Shown: positions 19,177 to 26,708 of the stretch, piece by piece
Layout of the letters: each line of letters begins with the position of its first letter
Position numbering within the stretch: position 1 is the stretch's first letter
Source: Flavobacterium psychrotolerans
Lineage (GTDB): Bacteria; Bacteroidota; Bacteroidia; Flavobacteriales; Flavobacteriaceae
Length of the DNA stretch: 64,000 nucleotides
NCBI RefSeq assembly: GCF_003097635.1
Contig: NZ_QCZI01000014.1
Location: 1 to 64,000, forward strand
Direction: 5' to 3'
Position numbers and translations under genes: made by a program
The notes under the pieces: generated by a model
What the model saw: only the letters and a program-made list of their open reading frames with translations
What the model was told of the DNA's origin: nothing
Databases searched by the model: none

Positions 19177-20052
19177 TTAGAATTCCAAATATAGTGTAAT
19201 TATATTGATTTTTTCAGCAGGAAAATCCTTAATCTTTATTAAATCCGCAGTATTTTTAATCTCCCCATTCATGCTCCTGTAGGTCACAATGGATTTGGCG
19301 AGGGCATATCTAAAATAAGGAAATTGCATTAGTTCCTTTACGGAAGCGTTATTGATGTTTAGCTTTTTTACTGCGGGCTGCCCCTTAATTTTAAAATGTT
19401 CGTTTAACTTTTGCACCACTTCTGGCGATAAACCCCAAACGTCATTCATTTGTTCCATACTGACAAAGCCTCCCAGTTTTTCTTTCTCTTTAAGTATCCG
19501 CTCCGATAACCCATCTCCTATACCGTATATTTTTTTTAAATCCTCTTGAGTGGCTTGGTTGATGTCTAAAACAGTAATTTTTTCTTTCTTATCGAAAGTT
19601 GATTTTGGAAATGACTTGAAATTTTTTTTATTATTTACCCAATCCGGAAATTTAAAATAGGGAGAAATTACGTTTAACAGCGAGTCTGAAACTTTGGTTA
19701 CCGCTTGAAATTCTTGAGCCGAATTGACGTATTTATTTGTTTTCCTAAATTCGAGTAATCTGTCAATTTCTTGAGTGGACATACCGAGTCTGTAACCTTT
19801 AAAATCAGTTATAAAATTGGGATTGAAAGGATAAATCTTTGGTACATAATCCCTTTTTTCCTGTTTTGCAGCATCTATTTGGTTTTGAAAAGAAAGCCAT
19901 TGTTGCTTATCGGGGTTTGTTGTCTCGACAGCCGTAAAATCGACAAAGAAATAAAGCAATTGCAGAATTATTATTAGGAACAACAACATGAAAATTCCGC
20001 TTCGCTGTGCCGAAGTATATTTGAAATACGATTTAAACGTGGTAAAGTTCAT
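19177..20052 (-). CDS. Membrane-anchored helix-hairpin-helix protein
   Basis: The 291-residue protein has one N-terminal transmembrane helix (residues about 17-38, SGIFMLLFLIIILQLLYFF) followed by repeated helix-hairpin-helix units: LGMSTQEIDRLLEFR, VLDINQATQEDLKKIYGIG and LNINNASVKELMQFPYFRYA. The last two resemble the ComEA DNA-binding fold, so binding of DNA at the periplasmic face of the inner membrane is plausible. Whether it acts in DNA uptake is not known. It follows the PspC-like gene by 15 bp in the same direction. Confidence 0.85.
   Translation of the reverse strand: MNFTTFKSYFKYTSAQRSGIFMLLFLIIILQLLYFFVDFTAVETTNPDKQQWLSFQNQIDAAKQEKRDYVPKIYPFNPNFITDFKGYRLGMSTQEIDRLLEFRKTNKYVNSAQEFQAVTKVSDSLLNVISPYFKFPDWVNNKKNFKSFPKSTFDKKEKITVLDINQATQEDLKKIYGIGDGLSERILKEKEKLGGFVSMEQMNDVWGLSPEVVQKLNEHFKIKGQPAVKKLNINNASVKELMQFPYFRYALAKSIVTYRSMNGEIKNTADLIKIKDFPAEKINIITLYLEF
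19186..19193 (-). promoter_or_regulatory. -7 box for the acyl-CoA dehydrogenase gene
   Basis: TATATTTG on the reverse strand lies within the last codons of the helix-hairpin-helix gene, about 27 nt before the dehydrogenase ATG. It matches TAnnTTTG exactly; no -33 partner was confirmed. Confidence 0.5.
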
Positions 20053-20067
20053 GAACTGGAATTAAAT

Positions 20068-20295
20068 TTACAAATCGAAAACAGAGCTACGTTTCGCCCG
20101 AACTAAGTCTTTAAGTCGAATCCAAAATGCCAAAGTGAGATAAACCCCGAACCAAAGTCCCGCAGTTACAAAAGAGATATAAATAAAAAACAATCGTACA
20201 CTATTAGCGCGCATCCCCAACTTGTCGGCCAATCGAGAGGAAACATGAAAACCATATTTTTCGAAGAAATATTTGAGTCGGATTACAAAAGTCAT
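20068..20295 (-). CDS. PspC-domain small membrane protein
   Basis: This 75-residue protein has the PspC pattern: an N-terminal segment FHVSSRLADKLGMRANSVRL followed by a single hydrophobic helix (LFFIYISFVTAGLWFGVYLT). PspC proteins bind or sense envelope stress effectors in proteobacteria; in Bacteroidota short single-domain versions are common and their job is unclear. It lies between DUF2851 and the helix-hairpin-helix gene, both in the same direction with gaps of 34 and 15 bp. Confidence 0.8.
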   Translation of the reverse strand: MTFVIRLKYFFEKYGFHVSSRLADKLGMRANSVRLFFIYISFVTAGLWFGVYLTLAFWIRLKDLVRAKRSSVFDL

Positions 20296-20329
20296 TTGGA
20301 CTACTCGTTGATTTATTGTTACTGTAAAC

Positions 20330-21637
20330 TTACAAAATTATCTGGTTATCTTCTTCGCTAATGTACTGATTATTTTTCAGTAATTCCATTCCGATGGCGC
20401 ATTCCAAGCATTTACTTTTGTTGCAATATTCACTTTTGAGCTGCAATACCGATTGGGTTTCAAATGCGTTTTTAGATTTAATCCCAAAAGCGTCAAACTT
20501 TTGGATGATGCCATTGCTTTCAGGAGTGACATCTTGCAGTAGGGCTATTAAATGCTCTGAAATTTCTTTGCCTTGGCTTTTTGAATACGCAAACTGAACC
20601 GGAACAATAGTGTTTATGATAATTAAATCGATGAAAGAAGCAGAAAGCGATTTCTTTTTCTTGCTGCTTTCCTTGTCAAACAAATAATGGGTTTGCCAAT
20701 AATTTGAAACGGAAACCCGAAAAACAGCATGAATTTCTTGTACCGAATTTGCTTCAATCACTTTGGAGAATAAATTTTGTTTGCTGTGGTATACACTTGC
20801 CAATTGTGACAATCGAATCGTCGGGAAATTGTCAGGCCGATGTTTAAAAAACTGAACGGGTTCGAAAACCGATTTTTCCAGTTGGTATTTGTGCGACATA
20901 TAATCGAACCTCGACACTAAATCTTTAAAATAGCTGTCTTCTTTTTCGCCGTTTAACAAACCCGCCATTCCAAAAAGAAGGGCCTCGAGGTTTTCAATTT
21001 CAAAACTTTCTTTTCTAACAATGGTAAACGGGATGGATTGCGCGATTTTCAAAAACAATTCTCCGTTCGTATTCAACCCGAAGTTCTTTGCCAAAAGACA
21101 AAACAGCACCGCTTCCCAATCGTGGTTGGTTTGCGCCAATAGTTCTTCGATATGTTTTGACTTTCTCTCCAAGCGCTCAAAAAACAAGCGTTCCTGCCAG
21201 TTGCTCAGCATAAAAGCATCAATGGAACCCAATTGTTTTTCGCAGAAGATCCATGATTTTGGCGTCATCAAAGATTGATAGTTATCTAACGTTTCCTTAG
21301 AAACATAATTCTTCAATTCCAAAACCGGAATCTCGGTATTGTTTTTCCTAAAAATTTCGGTGTCGTGTTCCCAAACCACATGAAGAATGACGTTTTCATA
21401 GGCCTCATCACGTTCGTGATGGTGCACGTACCAATCAGAAGATTTGATGTGAATTTCTACATTTCCAGCCCATTTTTGATTGGCAATGGTGAGTTGTGCG
21501 TTGAAAAAATCTGGCCCGGCAAGTTGCAAATACTGTCCGCCGTTTAGGATGGTAACCGCTTCTCCATTTGAAGTTGTCAAATTTGCAGTGTCAAACTTTT
21601 TGAATTTCCAGAGGTAATGGAGAAAATCTTCTTTCAT
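20330..21637 (-). CDS. DUF2851 family protein
   Basis: The 435-residue soluble protein matches the DUF2851 family of Bacteroidota, recognisable by the start FLHYLWKFKKFDTANLTTSN, the NGGQYLQLAGPDFFNAQLTI segment, and GNVEIHIKSSDWYVHHHERD followed by a conserved VILHVVWEHD. A C-terminal cysteine cluster (EYCNKSKCLECAIG) may bind metal. The enzymatic role is not established, though the N-terminal half resembles nuclease-like folds in pattern only. It heads a small operon with the PspC-like gene. Confidence 0.88.
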   Translation of the reverse strand: MKEDFLHYLWKFKKFDTANLTTSNGEAVTILNGGQYLQLAGPDFFNAQLTIANQKWAGNVEIHIKSSDWYVHHHERDEAYENVILHVVWEHDTEIFRKNNTEIPVLELKNYVSKETLDNYQSLMTPKSWIFCEKQLGSIDAFMLSNWQERLFFERLERKSKHIEELLAQTNHDWEAVLFCLLAKNFGLNTNGELFLKIAQSIPFTIVRKESFEIENLEALLFGMAGLLNGEKEDSYFKDLVSRFDYMSHKYQLEKSVFEPVQFFKHRPDNFPTIRLSQLASVYHSKQNLFSKVIEANSVQEIHAVFRVSVSNYWQTHYLFDKESSKKKKSLSASFIDLIIINTIVPVQFAYSKSQGKEISEHLIALLQDVTPESNGIIQKFDAFGIKSKNAFETQSVLQLKSEYCNKSKCLECAIGMELLKNNQYISEEDNQIIL

Positions 21638-21748
21638 GATTCGATTGTTAGAACGTTAGAATTTTGGATTGTTAGACCGAAAGACTAAAGTAGTAAAAAT
21701 TTAACAAATTCTCCGGAAAAATAAATGAAACAAAATCCTCACCCCCAA

Positions 21749-21794
21749 CCCTCTCCACACGAGCGACAGCGAACTGGCGAAGCAAAGGAGAGGG
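21749..21794. repeat. CCCTCTCC/GGAGAGGG inverted repeat
   Basis: An 8-bp perfect stem encloses a 30-nt loop with its own GCGA-rich sequence. It lies between DUF2851 and the exonuclease gene. A degenerate relative lies at 2617-2636, suggesting a dispersed intergenic element. Confidence 0.6.
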
Positions 21795-21823
21795 AGCCAA
21801 AACCGCATGTAAATTCACATTTA

Positions 21824-22306
21824 TTACCGCAACATGTACAATTTGGCGCAAGCCCTAGCATCAGACAATGCTTCGTGGTGGTTTAATTTTATATTCATTT
21901 CGCGGCAACAATCGCTTAATTTGGTTGGCACAATCCCTTTAGATTTGTATATTTTTACGGTGCATTCCCAACGGGAAGCGATATTCAAATCGGCATAATT
22001 CAAACCGTAAAGTGCCATAGATTTCGCAAGTACGTTTCGGTCAAAACTTTCATTATGTGCCACCACTACCCTGTTTTCGAGCCGTTTTTGGATTTCCGGA
22101 TACACCTGTGAAAAGGTTTTCGCGTTCATGGTGTCGCGAGGGTAAATTCCGTGAACGGCAATTGTATAAGGAGAATATTCGTTCTTGGGCGGCTTGATTA
22201 ACGTGACAAACTCATCGACAATCACACCGTTTTCTACGGTGACAATCCCAACGGAACACGGATGATAGGCTGTGGCAGTTTCAAAATCTATGGCGGTGAA
22301 GGTCAA
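21824..22306 (-). CDS. DEDDh 3'-5' exonuclease (DnaQ/PolC-exonuclease fold)
   Basis: The 160-residue stand-alone exonuclease domain has the full DEDDh catalytic set: D7 and E9 (AIDFETA), D89 (HNESFDRNVL), H144 and D149 (HHEALSDARA). Such proteins remove nucleotides from 3' ends of DNA or RNA with two metal ions. It has no polymerase or helicase fused. Members of this group annotated as DNA polymerase III epsilon-like are common, but a replicative role is not shown. It is a single gene between two repeat-bearing gaps. Confidence 0.9.
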   Translation of the reverse strand: MTFTAIDFETATAYHPCSVGIVTVENGVIVDEFVTLIKPPKNEYSPYTIAVHGIYPRDTMNAKTFSQVYPEIQKRLENRVVVAHNESFDRNVLAKSMALYGLNYADLNIASRWECTVKIYKSKGIVPTKLSDCCREMNIKLNHHEALSDARACAKLYMLR

Positions 22307-22532
22307 TTTGATTTCAGATTTAGGATTAACGATTCTTGATTTCAGATTTATAACAACAATGATTTGGGCAGCATTTCCAGAAAAGGCATCGCTTTAGAAT
22401 AATCTAGGGATACGTAAAACAATCCCAATCTGTTCAAGTTTTTATAATAATCGTCTATATGTAGTAAGTGATAATATATAATGATTTACTGTATAGAATC
22501 AATCATATCGTATTTAAACATAGTATCACGTC
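22307..22532. other. Intergenic region, no gene seen
   Basis: This 226-bp AT-rich gap holds two imperfect copies of a TTGATTTCAGATTTA-like phrase (about 22308-22350), probably degenerate short repeats. Nothing else was recognised. Confidence 0.5.
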
Positions 22533-23894
22533 TTACTTTATCGACCCAATAATATCCGATTTTGTGATAATATGGTGGTTCCCGTTTTCTAAATCCACTA
22601 AAACGGCGTCGTTTTCTTTGGTGAATAATCGGGAAAGCACTTCAATGGGTGTTCCCAGTTTTACAATTGGGAACGGTTTTCCCATCACTTCTTTGATGGG
22701 TTTGTCGGCTACATTTTTATCGGCAACATAACTTTGGAACAAATCACTCTCGTCTACAGAGCCCACAAATCCAGTGATGTCTATTACCGGAATTTGCGAT
22801 ATTTTGTATTTGCGCATCCGTTCTATGGCGTGCGAAACCAATTCTTCGGTTCGCACCACAATCAGCGGCTTTTGGATGTAGTCTTTAATGACGTCTTCGG
22901 CCTTCGTAATGTCTTCATCCAGAAAACCGCGTTCCCGCATCCAATCGTCATTGAACATTTTACCCACATAACGGCTTCCGGAATCGTGAAACATAACGAC
23001 AATTACATCTTCGGGCTTGAAGTGTTCTTTGAGTTGCAATACGCCTTTTACCACCGCACCGGCTGAATTTCCCACAAATATCCCTTCTTCCAGCGCAATT
23101 TTACGGGTATAAACCGCAGCGTCCTTATCGGTTACTTTTGTAAAACCATCAATCAGGGAAAAGTCAACATTTTTAGGGAGAATGTCCTCCCCGATTCCTT
23201 CGGTGATATAAGAATAGATTTCGTTTTCATCGAAAATTCCGGTTTCGTGGTATTTCTTAAAAACGGATCCGTAGGTATCAATGCCCCAAATTTTGATGTT
23301 GGAATTTTTCTCTTTTAAATATTTGGCCACACCAGATATGGTGCCACCCGTTCCTACTCCAACCACAAAATGCGTGATTTTACCCTCGGTTTGTTCCCAA
23401 ATTTCGGGACCGGTTTGTTCATAATGCGCTATGGAATTGGATGGATTGTCATATTGATTGACGTACCACGAATTGGGCGTTTCTAAAGCTAGTCTTTTGG
23501 AAACCGAATAATAGGAACGGGAATCGGTAGGATCCACATCAGTAGGGCAAACGACAACCTTGGCGCCCACGGCACGGAGTATATCCATTTTTTCTTTGGA
23601 TTGTTTGTCTGAAATTACACAGATGAGTTTGTATCCTTTGATGATGGCCACTAATGCCAGCCCCATACCGGTATTCCCGGAAGTCCCTTCGATGATGGTT
23701 CCCCCTGGTTGTAAGCGTCCGTCAGCTTCGGCGTCTTCCACCATTTTAACGGCCATTCGGTCCTTGGCAGAATTTCCGGGATTGAAAGTCTCTACTTTGG
23801 CCAAGACCAAAGCATCGATTTCGGCGGTCACTTTATTTAACTTGACTAATGGCGTATTGCCAATGGTTCCTAATATGTTTTCTGAATATTTCAT
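22533..23894 (-). CDS. Cystathionine beta-synthase-type PLP enzyme with CBS domains
   Basis: The 453-residue protein has an N-terminal fold-type II PLP domain (residues 1-320) with the Schiff-base lysine in NPGNSAKDRMAVKM (about K43), the substrate loop EGTSGNTGMGLALV and the phosphate loop GVGTGGTISGVAKYLK. Two C-terminal CBS domains follow (about 335-395 and 400-453). This layout is that of cystathionine beta-synthase, which condenses serine and homocysteine, rather than plain cysteine synthase; the CBS pair may confer nucleotide or SAM control. Exact substrate choice is not certain. A TATATTTG box lies 46 nt upstream. Confidence 0.9.
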   Translation of the reverse strand: MKYSENILGTIGNTPLVKLNKVTAEIDALVLAKVETFNPGNSAKDRMAVKMVEDAEADGRLQPGGTIIEGTSGNTGMGLALVAIIKGYKLICVISDKQSKEKMDILRAVGAKVVVCPTDVDPTDSRSYYSVSKRLALETPNSWYVNQYDNPSNSIAHYEQTGPEIWEQTEGKITHFVVGVGTGGTISGVAKYLKEKNSNIKIWGIDTYGSVFKKYHETGIFDENEIYSYITEGIGEDILPKNVDFSLIDGFTKVTDKDAAVYTRKIALEEGIFVGNSAGAVVKGVLQLKEHFKPEDVIVVMFHDSGSRYVGKMFNDDWMRERGFLDEDITKAEDVIKDYIQKPLIVVRTEELVSHAIERMRKYKISQIPVIDITGFVGSVDESDLFQSYVADKNVADKPIKEVMGKPFPIVKLGTPIEVLSRLFTKENDAVLVDLENGNHHIITKSDIIGSIK

Positions 23895-23939
23895 ATCTGT
23901 TTCGGATTATTTTTTACTGAATTATAACCATTCGGCTCC

Positions 23940-23947
23940 CAAATATA
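23940..23947 (-). promoter_or_regulatory. -7 box of the cystathionine beta-synthase-type gene
   Basis: TATATTTG on the reverse strand matches the Bacteroidota consensus and predicts a leader of about 40 nt. Confidence 0.55.
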
Positions 23948-23989
23948 AGAATTTGTTATAAAAGTACCCCTTATCGTTTTGTTAAGATT

Positions 23990-24060
23990 GCGTGCGGGAT
24001 GGAAGCGGCATCCCACGCTTTTGGGCGTGGATACAGCAGACAGCGCGTTTTCACGCCCAA
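23990..24060. repeat. Dispersed hairpin element with conserved arms, copy 1
   Basis: The arm GATGGAAGCGGCATCC is followed by a variable hairpin (CCACGC/GCGTGG) and then a second arm GATACAGCAGACAGCG. The same plan, in the opposite orientation and with a different hairpin, is at 58553-58630. It lies between the porin and the cystathionine beta-synthase-type gene. Confidence 0.75.
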
Positions 24061-24100
24061 AAAAAAAATAGATTCAATTTCTGTTTATTATTACGGAAAA

Positions 24101-26044
24101 CTATTGGAAGAAATTCCAAACCAGTCCAAAACGAATCAGGAAATCGCGGTACGGGTAATTGGGTGCGGAATAAAAGGCATTGGTATTGGACAATGCGGAA
24201 TTGAAATGCTCCGCTTTCACGAAAATTCGGGTTTGACGAATTCGGGCATTGACGAAGAAATCGAAATTAGCAAAGTCGCCTATTTCTTTTTTGTTTTGAA
24301 CAAAAAACTCTGCAATAACGGGGTTATAATTGTTGGCGTAGTATTTTGTAAAATAGTTAAAGGTAATTCCCGTTTGGAGGTAGAGCGCTTTTTTGAAATA
24401 ATAATCAGACCAATACAGCGTGTTTCTGGTTACCAATCGCGGCACGTTTAAAACGTCGTTTTGCTGGTCTACTTTCTGGTACAGCACAGTGTTGTCTAGC
24501 GCCAATTTCCAGAATTTGATTTCCTTGTTGACTTTTACCGACAGATAATTAATGGTGTTGGCGTACTGTTTTGGAGTCACCAATTGAATGCTGTCATTCG
24601 TGCTTTTGTCCTCAAAATACAGGAAATCATTGAGCGTTGCCGCTTGCAATGTGGCGTTAAACCATTGCGTGTTGGCATTGATTTGGATGTTGTTAATTTT
24701 CTCGTTTTTGAAATTATTGAACCAATTGTAGTTCACATAGCTGCTTTGATGCAGATTGTAAATGTGATTGGGCAATTTATTCATGTTTTGGTATTGAAAT
24801 GACAGTTGGTTTTTATCATTAATTTTATATTTCAGACTTCCGTCGATGTTTGTCAAAGACTGATTCGTAATAGAGTTGGAATATAAAAATACGCCGTTCC
24901 ATTTCTTTTTACGGTATTCATATTGCGCACCAAAAGAGTTGATGTTATCGTTTATGGAACTCGGAATAACTTGATTGGAAAGCACAAAAATGGCATTGTA
25001 ATAATAATTGTATCTAAAATCGTCAACAAAAAACTGAAACTTGCCTAGAGTGGTGTTTTCATAAACTGCGCCCACTTTATTGTACATTTTGTTGTAGCGA
25101 ACCTGGTCGTTGATGCCGCTTGAAACAAAAGGATCTCCAAATCTATTGATGCTTTTGTCGCCAATGGTTGAAGTTACAGTAGCCTGGTTGTATTCGAAAA
25201 ACTTGTTTTCATAATTGAACTGATGGGTAATCCATAGATTGTTGTTGCCCTGGGTTGTGTTGACTCTAAAATTATGGTCAAAAAAGATCCGTTTGCCTTT
25301 CATGAAGGTTTTGGCATCTTTTAAATACACCTCCAACCGTTGTCTTTCTTTATAGTCGGAATTTTTGCTTTCAAAATCTTCTAATGTGGTGATTCCGCCG
25401 TTTTCTCCATTAAGGAAATCCTGCCCCGTGTAATGCGCATTTAAAAAATAACGCTTATTTTTAGTGGCATAGCTTGTGGTGAATCTAAAATTTCCGGTAC
25501 TGGACAATTGGTTGATATACCTCCCTAAAGATCGCAAGCCCTTATAGGCCATCGAAAAATTTAAACGTTCCGAAGTATTTAATGTGATGAGGACGTCTGA
25601 GCTTTGACCCTGCTGCATCACGGTTTTAAAATACATTTCCGTTAACGGTGTTGCCACAGAATAATAATTGATTTTGTTGGCTTCCAGATAATTGAAATGT
25701 TTGGCTTTGTACCCAAATTCGGGATAGGGCGAAAAGGCGTTTAAGCCAAATTGCAAGGTGTTGTAGGTTTGGCCTTCGTTGGCGAATGGCAAAAGTCCAA
25801 AATTATCCTTGCGCAGGTAATTGTACTCGTATTCTTTTTTTATGGTCAGCGAAGTGTCGACATAGGTAGTATCCCGTTCCAAAGAGATGATTCGGTAGGA
25901 AGTGATAGGGGCTTTTTGAGCAAGTTCTTTGGCTTTTTGCTCCGCTGATTTGATAAGACTCTTTTTGGGTTTTTCCGTCGCAGGCTGTTGCGAAAAAACA
26001 AAAAGGGTAAAAAGTAAAGATAAAGCCGAAAATACAATTCTCAT
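24101..26044 (-). CDS. Putative porin, outer-membrane beta-barrel
   Basis: The 647-residue protein has an N-terminal signal peptide (MRIVFSALSLLFTLFVFSQQ), a short basic periplasmic stretch (residues 22-45), then a long array of alternating aromatic/polar strands typical of an outer-membrane barrel. It ends with the terminal aromatic strand FLIRFGLVWNFFQ required for barrel assembly. It matches the Bacteroidota 'putative porin' family, whose substrate is unknown. It has its own -7 box 18-25 nt before the ATG. The palindrome array at 26284-26427 lies about 240-380 bp upstream of its start. Confidence 0.88.
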   Translation of the reverse strand: MRIVFSALSLLFTLFVFSQQPATEKPKKSLIKSAEQKAKELAQKAPITSYRIISLERDTTYVDTSLTIKKEYEYNYLRKDNFGLLPFANEGQTYNTLQFGLNAFSPYPEFGYKAKHFNYLEANKINYYSVATPLTEMYFKTVMQQGQSSDVLITLNTSERLNFSMAYKGLRSLGRYINQLSSTGNFRFTTSYATKNKRYFLNAHYTGQDFLNGENGGITTLEDFESKNSDYKERQRLEVYLKDAKTFMKGKRIFFDHNFRVNTTQGNNNLWITHQFNYENKFFEYNQATVTSTIGDKSINRFGDPFVSSGINDQVRYNKMYNKVGAVYENTTLGKFQFFVDDFRYNYYYNAIFVLSNQVIPSSINDNINSFGAQYEYRKKKWNGVFLYSNSITNQSLTNIDGSLKYKINDKNQLSFQYQNMNKLPNHIYNLHQSSYVNYNWFNNFKNEKINNIQINANTQWFNATLQAATLNDFLYFEDKSTNDSIQLVTPKQYANTINYLSVKVNKEIKFWKLALDNTVLYQKVDQQNDVLNVPRLVTRNTLYWSDYYFKKALYLQTGITFNYFTKYYANNYNPVIAEFFVQNKKEIGDFANFDFFVNARIRQTRIFVKAEHFNSALSNTNAFYSAPNYPYRDFLIRFGLVWNFFQ

Positions 26045-26061
26045 AAATAGGTTATATGGAA

Positions 26062-26069
26062 CAAAAATA
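26062..26069 (-). promoter_or_regulatory. -7 box of the putative porin gene
   Basis: TATTTTTG on the reverse strand matches TAnnTTTG and would give a leader of about 11 nt. Confidence 0.45.
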
Positions 26070-26283
26070 GCCTTTTGTTTGTAAATAGCATAAAATAGAA
26101 ATAAAACTTATGATTTAAAACCAGAGTTGATGAAAATCAAGGAACCCTTCGTCCGAACTTTCTACATTTTATTGTTTGTAACGGAAGTGCCTGATCGTTT
26201 TGCCCCTAAGCAGTCAAACGGGAGTTCCCTTTTGCATTGCGTTTGCACAAAACAATGTCAAGTGCCGCAAACATTGGTTCTAA

Positions 26284-26427
26284 ACGTCAAACTTGACGTT
26301 GTTAGGGTCAAATTTGACGTACTGTGGTGTCAAATTTGACGTCGAGAACCCCAAATTTGACGTTCCTGACGTCAAATTTGACGTGTTATGGGGTCAAATT
26401 TAGGGTCGGTGACGTCAAATTTGACGT
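26284..26427. repeat. Array of seven CAAATTTG-centred palindromes at 21-22 bp spacing
   Basis: Seven copies of the palindrome ACGTCAAATTTGACGT, three of them full length (one with a central mismatch) and four shortened or altered at the edges. Their centres lie at about 26291.5, 26312.5, 26334.5, 26355.5, 26376.5, 26398.5 and 26419.5. The steps are 21, 22, 21, 21, 22 and 21 bp, i.e. two DNA turns, so all sites face the same side of the helix. The 9-10 bp linkers differ in sequence. The mixed 21/22 steps break any reading frame, so it is not coding. It is best read as a multi-site protein-binding array. Confidence 0.9.
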
Positions 26428-26708
26428 TTTTGAACGCGTTGGCGTTTGAAATCCTGATTGGGTTTAAAAACTGTACTGTTCGTTTATTGCTTCAAATATG
26501 TTAATGCCGTTTTTGCTATTGCTGGGAGGTGGGAATTTGTCTTAGAGCAACTACACATTGCCAAGTTCGAAGAAGTGAATTTATTCCATTTGCTAGCAAC
26601 ATGAAATATTAAAGACAATAATTACAGACGAAAAAAAAAATTGGCTCTAAAATTTGATGAAATTTCAAAATATTTAATTAATACAAAACATTTCTAATAC
26701 ATTATTTT
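26428..26708. other. Intergenic region between palindrome array and exporter gene
   Basis: This 281-bp region is downstream of the exporter gene's stop codon on the reverse strand. It holds an A-rich run near 26631-26640 but no clear hairpin terminator, and no coding frame that could be recognised. One short open stretch near 26510-26602 is probably chance or a gene remnant. Confidence 0.4.

Noticed and set aside
26127..26339. Protein-coding frame across the palindromes (forward strand)
   Set aside because: It depends on a short stretch of 21-bp steps; the 22-bp steps shift the frame, and the product has no recognisable domain.
26284..26427. CRISPR array
   Set aside because: The repeat is a 12-16 bp palindrome with 9-10 bp linkers (or none if the full form is counted), far from CRISPR repeat-spacer sizes, and no cas gene is near.
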